In this document: in pieces, positions 8,900 to 17,142 of the stretch
How the letters are laid out: each line of letters begins with the position of its first letter
Numbering within the stretch: the first letter of the stretch is position 1
Assembly: GCF_004102725.1 (NCBI RefSeq)
Contig: NZ_LHQS01000002.1
Span: forward strand, 237,877 to 301,876
Source: Methanoculleus taiwanensis
GTDB taxonomy: Archaea > Halobacteriota > Methanomicrobia > Methanomicrobiales > Methanoculleaceae
DNA: 64,000 nt
Reading direction: 5' to 3'
Notes under the pieces: model-generated
The model's database searches: none
Told to the model about the DNA's origin: nothing
What the model saw: only the letters and a program-made list of their open reading frames with translations
Made by a program: the position numbers and the translations under genes

Positions 8900-9661
8900 T
8901 CACTCCTTGGGCATGAACCCGTATTTGGTCCTCAGCGAGTGGATACGCTGGACGTATTCGACGTACTCCTTGTCGTCGCGGTAGGGAGTGCCTACGAGCG
9001 AGTGGTAGATCGTCGTGTGTGCTTTGAGCCAGTTCTCGTCGAGGGGCTTTCCGACTTCGACAGCACGGTCGAGGGGCTCACCGATCTGGTCCTTGACGTA
9101 GCGGACGATGCCGTCTTCGCCGAGAATACAGCGCTGGAGCATATCGAACATCATGCCGTCTTCTGCGAGACGGAGGGAGTGTCCGTGCACGGTTGCACCA
9201 CGGACGCTGCAGCGTGCGGGGTCGAAGAGTTCGGTGTTGAGGAGTTCCTTCGAGTATTTCTCGAGGTCACGCTCACGGCACTCGACGATCTGACGTCCGG
9301 AGAGCGTACCGGGGTCGATACCGCGGTACCGGTAGCAGTAGGCGTAGGTTCTCTGGTAGGGCTGGGACGGCGCGTTGAACATTGAGTCAGCGAACTGGAT
9401 GTAACGGACACGGTCTCCGGCCTTTGCACCCTCGGTGGGGGTAACAATCTTACGGATGGGGCAGTCGGGCTCCTGCTGCTCGGCGAGCGGCGGGTGAGCG
9501 GTCGGGTAGGCGGATCCGGGGGCACGGTGCCCGAGGATCAGCACAACGTCCTCATCGGTAATTTCGCGCATCTTTTCAAGGTTGTACCCGGGGTTCATCT
9601 GCTTGCGCCTGTTCTCGGCGACCTGCGTGGTACCCGGTCCATACTGGGGTTTGTATGCCAT
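8900..9661 (-). CDS. mcrG: Methyl-coenzyme M reductase gamma subunit
   Basis: McrG (253 residues) completes the alpha2-beta2-gamma2 enzyme and lines the substrate channel. It begins AYKPQYGPGTTQVAENRR and contains VVLILGHRAPGSAYPTAHPPL and VRGATVHGHSLRL, both typical of McrG. ATG at 9661 is chosen because GAGGTG precedes it at normal distance; a GTG four codons upstream is less likely. Five bases separate it from mcrA. Confidence 0.97.
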   Translation of the reverse strand: MAYKPQYGPGTTQVAENRRKQMNPGYNLEKMREITDEDVVLILGHRAPGSAYPTAHPPLAEQQEPDCPIRKIVTPTEGAKAGDRVRYIQFADSMFNAPSQPYQRTYAYCYRYRGIDPGTLSGRQIVECRERDLEKYSKELLNTELFDPARCSVRGATVHGHSLRLAEDGMMFDMLQRCILGEDGIVRYVKDQIGEPLDRAVEVGKPLDENWLKAHTTIYHSLVGTPYRDDKEYVEYVQRIHSLRTKYGFMPKE

Positions 9662-9674
9662 GTTGTTTTTCACC

Positions 9675-10298
9675 TCATGTTGAGCTTTTAATAACCTTCA
9701 TAACGGCACGAATGACCTCTGCCAGTCTCTCACGTGAGGGGGTCTGCCCTCGTGTCACACCGCTGATGATCTCCATCACCGTTCCCTTCGTTTTGATCTT
9801 ATCGGGCGGTGGCATGACGTACGCGGTCTTGACGCCTTCGCGTGCCAGGTCCTCGTAATCGATGGGTGCCTGGGAGACGACGATTGCCTTTATATCTGCA
9901 TGTTCGAGGATGAAGCGTACCTTCTGCACCACGTGAGAGCGTACGTTCCCGTGGTGCAGGATCGCAACCTTATGCTGCTCGATCTGCTCGATCTCTTTCG
10001 GAGTAAGCCCGAAGTACGCTCCGAGCACGTGACCCGCAACCGGCGAATCCGCGGGAACACCACTTCCCGCATTCAGTACCAGTGTGGTGACCGAGAACTC
10101 TGCTCCCTCGCGGCGGAGGCCGGAGGTGATATCGCAGACCGGTTTTGTTACGTGCCGGCGCCCGGGTGACATGCCGATGACGATAACATCGGGACTTTTG
10201 GACTCGGAGATGGTGCCCCGCTGGGCGAGCCCTCCTCCTTTTCCCATTCCCATGCTCTCGCGGCAGTCGACGACCTGGGTTACCCTTCCGATTGGCAT
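9675..10298 (-). CDS. mcrC: Methyl-coenzyme M reductase operon protein C (McrC)
   Basis: A 207-residue protein with the McrC features GRVTQVVDCRESMGMGKGGGLAQRG near the N terminus and VIVIGMSPGRRHVTKPVC. McrC has been found in the ATP-dependent complex that reductively activates MCR. It sits between mcrD and mcrG, overlapping mcrD by one base. Confidence 0.95.
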   Translation of the reverse strand: MPIGRVTQVVDCRESMGMGKGGGLAQRGTISESKSPDVIVIGMSPGRRHVTKPVCDITSGLRREGAEFSVTTLVLNAGSGVPADSPVAGHVLGAYFGLTPKEIEQIEQHKVAILHHGNVRSHVVQKVRFILEHADIKAIVVSQAPIDYEDLAREGVKTAYVMPPPDKIKTKGTVMEIISGVTRGQTPSRERLAEVIRAVMKVIKSST

Positions 10299-10777
10299 TA
10301 TCTTCCCTGAACGATGGTGAATCCGTCTTTCCGTTTCGGATCGACAAGCCCGAGTATCTGATCTTCGGCGTCGGGGCCGTATTTGACATAGTCAGAGAGG
10401 CTCGGCTGCGTCTTCATGAACCGCCCCTGCTGGAATGTATACGAAAACCCGAGGTCTGCGAATATCTCGTCGCATGCCTCTTTCATTGCCGGAATAATAC
10501 TCTCGTCTTCGAGTTCCAGGACAATGGTGCCTACCTGCACGCGAAGCTGGATCTCCTGATCCCCGACATGGATTGCTTTCCTGTCCGGGTGGGGGTTTGG
10601 CTTCCCCCGTGCGGGGCCGTAGGGGACGGTGGCCGGAATGGATGGTCCATTAATGGACATCCGCCGGATTCCGCCGACCTCTACGATCCGGTTCAGGAGC
10701 CGCTCCGCAGTATCGGGCTTGAGGAACCGTGCAGAGACAATTCTGCACTGAGGGTATATGGCGTCAGTCATTCTCAT
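10298..10777 (-). CDS. mcrD: Methyl-coenzyme M reductase operon protein D (McrD)
   Basis: A 159-residue accessory protein. RFLKPDTAERLLNRIVEVGG and VPYGPARGKPNPHPDRK are McrD hallmarks. McrD is not part of mature MCR and is thought to act in assembly or cofactor loading. The start may be the ATG two codons later (10771). Confidence 0.94.
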   Translation of the reverse strand: MRMTDAIYPQCRIVSARFLKPDTAERLLNRIVEVGGIRRMSINGPSIPATVPYGPARGKPNPHPDRKAIHVGDQEIQLRVQVGTIVLELEDESIIPAMKEACDEIFADLGFSYTFQQGRFMKTQPSLSDYVKYGPDAEDQILGLVDPKRKDGFTIVQGR

Positions 10778-10786
10778 CTATGGTAT

Positions 10787-12091
10787 TTATACACCGTTTG
10801 CGATCTGCTGGATCGGCTTGTTGAACACATCGATCTTACCGTAGGTGTCGGCGTAGATCTTGGAGGTGCTCTCTGGCGAGAACATCTGCGTTCCTGCGTC
10901 AAGCGCTGCTGCAGCGACCACACACGGAATTGCGACACCTGCTGCGTGCCGGGTGACGACGTGGTTTCCGTTGAAGATACCGGGGCCACCGCCACCGTAG
11001 ATCGAGTGGCTGAAGAACGAGAACCCGACGGCAGTACCCATGACACGGCCGTAGTCACAGCCGGGCAGGCCGGTCTCGTGCTCAAGCAGGTCGTTGAAGT
11101 ACAGCAGCGTCGAGGAGACGGCCTGGGCGAACCGGCCGGCACCACAGTTCACCATGGTTGCTGCCATGGTTCCTGCAGCTGCGTAGGCGTTCCAGAGCAT
11201 CGGGTCCTTGGTGTCGTAGAACTGGAAGTAGCCGCCCTTCTTGCCGGGTACGATGACCTTGTCTTCAAGGGCGCGCTCGACCATGCTCTGCACGACAGTA
11301 CCGACGGTACCGGTAGAGCCGTTTGCCTTGACGAGGTCGTAGACCATGTTGTTGGCGTTTAAGCCCTGGTATGCGTAGGCGAGGAGCTGGGCGCGCTCGA
11401 ACGGGCCGATTGCGTTACCCATCTCGAACATTCCTGCCTGCTCGAGTGTGGACGAGAGTGCCGCACCCTGCATTGCATTCCGGTTGGTCATCATGACAAC
11501 GTGGTTCACGGGAATGTTACGGAGTGCGTACCCGAGACCTTCGTTGTTCTGGGGGTTCGACAGGACGGAGCTGACGTTAGCGCCGACCATGTCCATGGTG
11601 TGCGGGTAGCTGCCCCAGATTGCTGCCTTGACCGTCGATGCGTCGAACATGCTGATGTCGAACTGGTCGACGAGTGCGTAGGTGGTTGCGGATGCGACTG
11701 CGGTGACTGCGGCATCGTAGGTGGATGCAGCCTCGATACGCCTGCTCGGCACCTCGACGAGGAGCAGCTTGCCGCCGCCGAACTCGTGGATGATCGTGTC
11801 GTCGCCTTCTTCGACCTGCACCATCTCCTTGATCTTGGCAACGATAGCGTCCTTGTTGCCGGCGATGTCAAGGTTCAGCTCACGGCCGAGGATGTGACCC
11901 TTGGCGATCTTACCGGTCTTGAGTCCGTTCTCGATTCCGCCGAGGTTGACTGCGATAGTCCTCTTGGTAAGGTCGATGAGCTTTCTGGTTGCCGGGTTTA
12001 CCAGCGGGCTGATCTTTTCGAGTGATACACCACTCTTCAGCAGTTTGCCTGCATCGTCGTACAGGTCAATCGTTTCAGAGTATTTTGCCAT
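10787..12091 (-). CDS. mcrB: Methyl-coenzyme M reductase beta subunit
   Basis: McrB (434 residues) opens the mcr operon. Conserved active-site regions are present, including SHSIYGGGGPGIFNGNHVVTR near residue 365, whose Tyr lies beside F430 in MCR structures. Length is normal. The gene is preceded by a 343-bp gap holding the operon promoter. Confidence 0.97.
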   Translation of the reverse strand: MAKYSETIDLYDDAGKLLKSGVSLEKISPLVNPATRKLIDLTKRTIAVNLGGIENGLKTGKIAKGHILGRELNLDIAGNKDAIVAKIKEMVQVEEGDDTIIHEFGGGKLLLVEVPSRRIEAASTYDAAVTAVASATTYALVDQFDISMFDASTVKAAIWGSYPHTMDMVGANVSSVLSNPQNNEGLGYALRNIPVNHVVMMTNRNAMQGAALSSTLEQAGMFEMGNAIGPFERAQLLAYAYQGLNANNMVYDLVKANGSTGTVGTVVQSMVERALEDKVIVPGKKGGYFQFYDTKDPMLWNAYAAAGTMAATMVNCGAGRFAQAVSSTLLYFNDLLEHETGLPGCDYGRVMGTAVGFSFFSHSIYGGGGPGIFNGNHVVTRHAAGVAIPCVVAAAALDAGTQMFSPESTSKIYADTYGKIDVFNKPIQQIANGV

Positions 12092-12434
12092 ATTTTTCCT
12101 CCATTAACCCTCGATTTGTGGATACGATCTGTAACTGAACGCTGAATACTAAAAGTCACGCTGGTGATGGATGTAAGTCACTACTGCACGTCCTCATGGG
12201 GACAAAAAGATAATAACTATCTCTGCGCATATAAGCATTACTGTTTATATCTATGGGGTGTTATATAATAATGGCAAGATAATAAATATCCGGTATTCCC
12301 GGATGAAATGCTCAATATATTATTTTTTTTATACTCTTCCTGCGGTGTGAACTTTGTAAATATTCGTAATACTCCGTCACACTTCTGAAGGGTAACTATT
12401 ATAAACCCGCTGGAGGGGTCGGAAAAAAGAGGGG
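12092..12434 (-). promoter_or_regulatory. mcr promoter region and fwd terminator gap
   Basis: A 343-bp AT-rich gap between mcrB and the end of the fwd operon; no gene is seen. On the minus strand, TATA-like elements occur at about 12228-12235 (TTATATG) and 12257-12270 (ATTATATAA), either of which could drive mcrBDCGA with a leader of about 110-140 bases. The sequence alone does not choose between them. Confidence 0.45.
12423..12428 (-). terminator. Oligo-T terminator of the fwd-hdr operon
   Basis: Six A on the plus strand give six U in the fwd transcript, just after the fwdC stop at 12435. It probably separates this operon from mcr. Confidence 0.4.
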
Positions 12435-13235
12435 TTAGTATTTCTGGTAGAGCTTGCCGTAGATGACTTCGCCCTTCCGCTTGCGGTGGCGCTCGCCGAT
12501 ATCGCCTTCGTAGAGAGCGAATTTGGCCTTGGTGCCGTCGACCTCGAGGTCGACATCCTCGCGGTAGAGGAAGCCGGGCATCATGACGTCGATGGTGCCG
12601 AAGACATAGATCTCGCCTTCGACCATCTGGCCGCCGACGCGGCTCTTTGCGTTGCCCTTGACGATGATCTTGCCGCCCTCGGCGTGGGTGCCCACGTGAA
12701 CGTCGACGTCACCGCCGATGACGATCTCGCCGCCGTTCATGAAGGTGCCGAGGTCGCTGCCTGCGTTGCCCTTGACGACGATCCTGCCTGCCTGCATGCC
12801 GCGCCAGTCGCCGCGGTATGCTGCGCCGAGATAGTTGCCGGCATTGCCGTCGACGAGGATTTCGCCGCCCTTCATCCCGGTTCCTGCAAAGGCGTCCACG
12901 TTTCCTTTTACGTGGATCTTGCCGCCCTGCATCCAGGCGCCGACGTACATGTCGGGGCTGCCGTTGGCGACGATCTCGCCGGCGGTCATCTTCATGCCGA
13001 TGTACTTCACGCGGGAGAGATTGCCGTTCAGGACGATCCTGGTATCGGCTGCGGTTGCTCCGCCCTTACCGGCGACCTCGAAGAAGTCGCCGAGGGTGAC
13101 TTTGGTGTTCCCTACGTATGCGCTCAGACCCGCGATCTCCGCTGCCTTCTTTCCGGCAAAGGAATCGGGTGTGATGTTGTCAGCCTCGAGACAAAGTGAG
13201 GGCTGGTTCTTCATGGTGAGTGTTACTGTCTCCAT
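12435..13235 (-). CDS. fwdC: Formylmethanofuran dehydrogenase subunit C
   Basis: A 266-residue protein made of GxxGxxxxGG-type repeats (GSPDMYVGAWMQGGKIHVKG, GTGMKGGEILVDGNAGNYLG and others) that form the beta-helix of FwdC, related to the C-terminal domain of glutamate synthase. FwdC scaffolds FwdA, which makes formylmethanofuran, against the FwdBD CO2-reducing module. It ends the operon. Confidence 0.95.
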   Translation of the reverse strand: METVTLTMKNQPSLCLEADNITPDSFAGKKAAEIAGLSAYVGNTKVTLGDFFEVAGKGGATAADTRIVLNGNLSRVKYIGMKMTAGEIVANGSPDMYVGAWMQGGKIHVKGNVDAFAGTGMKGGEILVDGNAGNYLGAAYRGDWRGMQAGRIVVKGNAGSDLGTFMNGGEIVIGGDVDVHVGTHAEGGKIIVKGNAKSRVGGQMVEGEIYVFGTIDVMMPGFLYREDVDLEVDGTKAKFALYEGDIGERHRKRKGEVIYGKLYQKY

Positions 13236-13246
13236 TCCGATTCACC

Positions 13247-14956
13247 TCACTGTGTTGCATCGACCTCGATGACATACGGGTTCGGCACGTAGTGGTGGCC
13301 GGCGACCTCGTAGTTGCCCTGCGTGACGGTATAGTAGCGGAGGAACTTCTCCTTCACGTCGCGCATCACCTGTGGGTTCTCGTTGACCTTGGCGTTCACC
13401 CAGAGGGTACGCTTGTTCCCGTTGCTGACGATCTTGTGCTCGTCGATGATCTGGGTACCTGCCTTGAAGAGGTACTTCGCATTGCCGAAGGCCGTCTCGA
13501 TTGTCTCGGGAGCGTTCTCCTGCTCGGGGTTGAAGTCGTAAACGGCGAGGTCGGCTTCGAGGCCGGGCTTCAGGCTGCCGTACATGTGTGCAAGGCCGAG
13601 TGCCTTTGCGGTTCCTGCACGGGTCATCTGGGCGATCTCGTAGAGCGAGAGTTCGCGGTCGATGTTCATGAGGTGCGTGGCGCCGATGACCTTGTCGCTG
13701 TTCTTAAACCCGGTCAGCATCTCCTCACGGGACTGCTGGCTCATCAGCCATTTCATGACACGCGGGTAGCGGATGAACGGCCCGGCGTTCGGGTGGTCGG
13801 TGGTGAGGAAGACGCGCATCAGATCCTTGGCCTGGAGTGCGAGCTCAAGACCGATCGCCCACTGGATGGCGCAGACCTTGATCGTGGGGCTGTAGACGTA
13901 CGGAACGACACCGGATCCGGTTTCGAGTTCGACGTCGGTGTTCGCCCACTTGAGGTGGTTGAGCTCGGTCAGGTGGTGCTCGAAGGGCCCGTCCGCGGTC
14001 ATCGTGGTGGTCTCGTCGAGGGTGACCTGGCCGATATCGATGGTGATGTTGTCGTGGCTGTTCACGTAGTCCATGATCTCGGGCGACTTGGACTCGAAGT
14101 TGCCCCAGTTGTCGCCACCGTAGGAGTGGAACTGGACATGCGTGTGGTGCATCACCTGGTCACGGCCGAACTTGCTGTTCGGGCGGATGCCCTCGGAGAG
14201 CTTGAAGGTGTCGAGCGTGGTCGTGTAGTTGCCGGGGTTTCCGAGGTTGTTGGTGTGGAGGTGCATCGAGTGCGGCAGGCCGAGGTACTCGTTCGCCTCG
14301 ATCAGGCCTTTCACGATCTGTGCCGGGGTGATGTCGAAGAAGGGCACCGGGTCGTGAATGTTCTCACAGTTCAGACCCCATCCCCATGCCTCGGTACCGC
14401 CGGGATTGACGACCTTGACGGCGTATCCCTTGGTTGCTTTGAGCAGCCAGGCGATGTACGACGCCGTGTTCTCGATCTCATGGTTTTTCAGATACTCGAG
14501 CACGAACCAGTTGTTTCCGAAGACCGGGAAGGCACCCTGATCGATGATCGGGGTATCCCGCATCTCCTCGTGAGTGTGGCGTGCGTAGAGTGGCGGCATT
14601 GCCGCTTCCATGACGGTGGTGTAGCCCATGCGGGCGTAGTCGTATCCCGTCCGGAAGGTGGTCGGAACCGAGAATCCGCCCTGCATCCGCTCGACACCGC
14701 GGCGCGGGGTGCAGTTGAAGAGTTTGTCTTCGGGCCGGAAGTTCCTGCCGGTGTTGACCTTCGGACCGGCCACGTGGGCGTGGATGTCGACGGCTCCGGC
14801 CATGACGGTCATGCCGGTTGCGTCGATCGTCTTCGGGTTCGAGAGCTCGGTGGTCTCGACGAACTTGCCGTTCTTGATGGCAACATCCGCCTTGTCACCC
14901 TTGATGCCGAGAACCGGATCAAAGACGAAACCGTTCTTGATGATGAATTCTGCCAT
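13247..14956 (-). CDS. fwdA: Formylmethanofuran dehydrogenase subunit A (amidohydrolase)
   Basis: FwdA (569 residues) condenses formate produced in FwdBD with methanofuran. It is a binuclear zinc amidohydrolase: His59 and His61 lie in DIHAHVAG, and Lys181 in AVKVVNPGG is in place of the carboxylated lysine. Further family motifs are HLHTNNLGNPGNY and TTDHPNAGPF. Spacing to fwdB is three bases. Confidence 0.96.
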   Translation of the reverse strand: MAEFIIKNGFVFDPVLGIKGDKADVAIKNGKFVETTELSNPKTIDATGMTVMAGAVDIHAHVAGPKVNTGRNFRPEDKLFNCTPRRGVERMQGGFSVPTTFRTGYDYARMGYTTVMEAAMPPLYARHTHEEMRDTPIIDQGAFPVFGNNWFVLEYLKNHEIENTASYIAWLLKATKGYAVKVVNPGGTEAWGWGLNCENIHDPVPFFDITPAQIVKGLIEANEYLGLPHSMHLHTNNLGNPGNYTTTLDTFKLSEGIRPNSKFGRDQVMHHTHVQFHSYGGDNWGNFESKSPEIMDYVNSHDNITIDIGQVTLDETTTMTADGPFEHHLTELNHLKWANTDVELETGSGVVPYVYSPTIKVCAIQWAIGLELALQAKDLMRVFLTTDHPNAGPFIRYPRVMKWLMSQQSREEMLTGFKNSDKVIGATHLMNIDRELSLYEIAQMTRAGTAKALGLAHMYGSLKPGLEADLAVYDFNPEQENAPETIETAFGNAKYLFKAGTQIIDEHKIVSNGNKRTLWVNAKVNENPQVMRDVKEKFLRYYTVTQGNYEVAGHHYVPNPYVIEVDATQ

Positions 14957-14959
14957 CGT

Positions 14960-16273
14960 TCACTCCCCCTTGATCTCTTTGATCCGTCCGAGAACCTTCT
15001 CGAGGAACTCCTCGTCGGTCATCATGCCCTCGGGGGCGTCGACGACCTTTCTGGTCTCGATCGGAACGTTATCCATACGGTACGCACAGCCGCCGACTTC
15101 GACGCCGACGAATGCGACCGGGACGTGCAGTTTGCAGACGGCCGTGGTGGGCGTCTGGTGCGGGTCGATACAGACGGACGGGAGCTCCGAGATCTTCTTC
15201 ACCGAGCTGAACGGGAAGTGTGCACCGGGGTCGCTGCCGAGGACGAAGACGGAGTCGACTTCATCTCTGCGGAGCAGGTCGTTCGACGTCGTCTCGCCGG
15301 GGTTGTAGCGTGCAAACCCGCGGGAGAGATCGACCGCGAAGGGGAAGCCGAACTGCCAGCCCCAGACCGCTCCGGAGCCTGTAACGTTGTAGTGACCGCG
15401 CATCGGCATGATGGCAGCTTTCGTGTACTCGTTCAGGTCACGGGTGACTGCGATCGCTTCGTCGATGTTGTGGTTCTTCCCGAGCGACTGGGTGACACCC
15501 ATACCGAAGAAGATGATCACGAAGCGACCGCTCTTGAGCACCTCGGCAGCCTCGTAGATCTGCTCTTTCGGGATACCTGCCACGACATCGGGCAGCGGCA
15601 GACCCTTGAAGGCGACACGAAGCGCATCGAGGAGTTCATAGTCGCGACCCTGCTCGATCTGCAGGTGGACATCGGCGACGTTTGCCGTGTCGGTCTTCCG
15701 CGGGTCGATGACGATTACTTTCCGACCCTTGTGACCCTTCCCGGTGAAGAATCCACGGGGGAAGATCGAGTAGCGGGACATGTGCCGCGGGTGAGCGTGG
15801 GCAGGGTTGCATCCCCAGAATACGACACGGTCGGCACGGTTCTTGACCTCACCGAGCGTGCAGTGCGGGATACCGATATCCTGCACGGCGATCAGGCTGG
15901 TCCCGTGGCAGACGGTTGCGGTGTTATCCATGACCGCACCGGTGATCTCACCGATCTCGGAACCGACACCCTGTGCCTCGCAGTTCGTGGAACTCCAGCC
16001 GTACATGAGCGGCTTTTTGGAGTTTGCCAGCATCTGTGCGGTGTACTCGATAGCCTCCTCGTAACCGATCTCTTTCCAGCTGCCGTCTTCCTGTGCCAGT
16101 CGCGGCCGGGTCAGACGGTCTTCTGCCTGGGAATGGAGGAACTTCTCGGCGCCGATGGCGCAGGCGTTGTAGACCTCAAGGAGCTGTTTGCCGTCATCGC
16201 TGACGACAACCTCGAGGTCGTCGCAGAGTGTTCCGCAGAATGGACAGACTACATCCGGTATTGTCTTTGTCAT
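14960..16273 (-). CDS. fwdB: Formylmethanofuran dehydrogenase subunit B (Mo/W catalytic subunit)
   Basis: FwdB (437 residues) reduces CO2 to formate at a Mo or W bis-pyranopterin centre. The N-terminal CPFCGTLCDDL plus a later Cys at about residue 38 bind a [4Fe-4S] cluster. Cys122-His123 in TVCHGTS align with the Cys/Sec-His metal-ligand pair of formate dehydrogenases; here it is Cys, with no in-frame UGA. Whether the metal is Mo (Fmd) or W (Fwd) cannot be told from the sequence. It overlaps fwdD by one base. Confidence 0.95.
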   Translation of the reverse strand: MTKTIPDVVCPFCGTLCDDLEVVVSDDGKQLLEVYNACAIGAEKFLHSQAEDRLTRPRLAQEDGSWKEIGYEEAIEYTAQMLANSKKPLMYGWSSTNCEAQGVGSEIGEITGAVMDNTATVCHGTSLIAVQDIGIPHCTLGEVKNRADRVVFWGCNPAHAHPRHMSRYSIFPRGFFTGKGHKGRKVIVIDPRKTDTANVADVHLQIEQGRDYELLDALRVAFKGLPLPDVVAGIPKEQIYEAAEVLKSGRFVIIFFGMGVTQSLGKNHNIDEAIAVTRDLNEYTKAAIMPMRGHYNVTGSGAVWGWQFGFPFAVDLSRGFARYNPGETTSNDLLRRDEVDSVFVLGSDPGAHFPFSSVKKISELPSVCIDPHQTPTTAVCKLHVPVAFVGVEVGGCAYRMDNVPIETRKVVDAPEGMMTDEEFLEKVLGRIKEIKGE

Positions 16274-16680
16274 CAGATTTCACCCCGGCATGCTTTCCGC
16301 ACGAGCTCGAGCGAGTCCAGAACGGTCTCGTTCTTTGCTTCCGTGATCTCGACGGGTGTACCCTTGAACGTGGGCATTCCGGTCGAGTACGTGTTCGGGT
16401 TGATCACCTGGTTCGCCCACGGACCCATGGGTATGTACGCGACTCCCGGGTGGGGTCCCTGCGTTGCCTCGATTGCCTTGACGACAACACTGCCGTGCTC
16501 GCTGGTGACGCGGACGGTCGTGTTGCGGTATGCACCGAGCTTCGCAAAGTCGGACGGGTCAATCTCGATGATCCCGCAGGCGGCGGTGTAGGCGGGTTTT
16601 TCTTTCCCGCCTTCCATCGAAACGCCCTGCTGGATCGTCCGACCCGTGATCAGATTTACTGTGATTGCCAATGTATTCAT
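16273..16680 (-). CDS. fwdD: Formylmethanofuran dehydrogenase subunit D
   Basis: A 135-residue molybdopterin-dinucleotide-binding domain equivalent to the C-terminal domain of larger molybdoenzymes, completing FwdB. Motifs GVAYIPMGPWANQVINPNTY and STGMPTFKGTPVEI are typical. A 36-bp AT-rich gap separates it from mvhD, so Fwd subunits resume directly after the Hdr module. Confidence 0.95.
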   Translation of the reverse strand: MNTLAITVNLITGRTIQQGVSMEGGKEKPAYTAACGIIEIDPSDFAKLGAYRNTTVRVTSEHGSVVVKAIEATQGPHPGVAYIPMGPWANQVINPNTYSTGMPTFKGTPVEITEAKNETVLDSLELVRKACRGEI

Positions 16681-16716
16681 CTCCTGTTTAATATATTGGA
16701 GTTGTTATTTAGGAAT

Positions 16717-17142
16717 TTATTTGGCAAACTCTTTGATCGGGCTCGGGCCGAGATCCTTCACCGTCTTGATGACGTCTTCCATGACTGCTCCCCACTTCGC
16801 ACCCTCGGATGCGGAGACGAAGGTCATGCGGAGACGGTTGTCTTCAAGACCGATGTTCTTGAGCACGCTCTTTAAGAGGAACATCCTCTTTGCGCACTTG
16901 TAGTTCCCCTCGAGGTAGTGGCAGTCACCGAAGTGGCAGCCGGAGACGAGAACACCGTCGGCTCCATCCTGGAATGCCTTCAGGATGAAGAGGGGGTCAA
17001 CACGCCCGGTGCACATCACACGGATGGCACGGACGTCAGGCGGGTACTGAATGCGGGCGCCGCCGGCAAGGTCGGCACCTGCATAGGAGCACCAGTTGCA
17101 GATGATTGCGATGATCTTCGGTTTCCAGTTCTCTTCAGCCAT
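16717..17142 (-). CDS. mvhD: F420-non-reducing hydrogenase iron-sulfur subunit D (MvhD)
   Basis: A 141-residue [2Fe-2S] protein with ICNWCSYAGADLAG, CTGRVDP and GCHFGDCHY. MvhD passes electrons to HdrA from hydrogenase MvhAG or from formate dehydrogenase. No mvhA or mvhG is nearby, so its electron source must be encoded elsewhere. It overlaps hdrA by one base (TAATG). Confidence 0.93.
   Translation of the reverse strand: MAEENWKPKIIAIICNWCSYAGADLAGGARIQYPPDVRAIRVMCTGRVDPLFILKAFQDGADGVLVSGCHFGDCHYLEGNYKCAKRMFLLKSVLKNIGLEDNRLRMTFVSASEGAKWGAVMEDVIKTVKDLGPSPIKEFAK

Noticed and set aside
7182..8984. Open frame of 600 codons antisense to mcrA
   Set aside because: Same antisense effect; mcrA is certain.
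13220..16591. Open frame of 1123 codons on the plus strand opposite fwdA, fwdB and fwdD
   Set aside because: It is an antisense shadow of high-GC genes with strong codon bias; its composition is rich in Val, Asp, Gly and Arg and it shows no domain.
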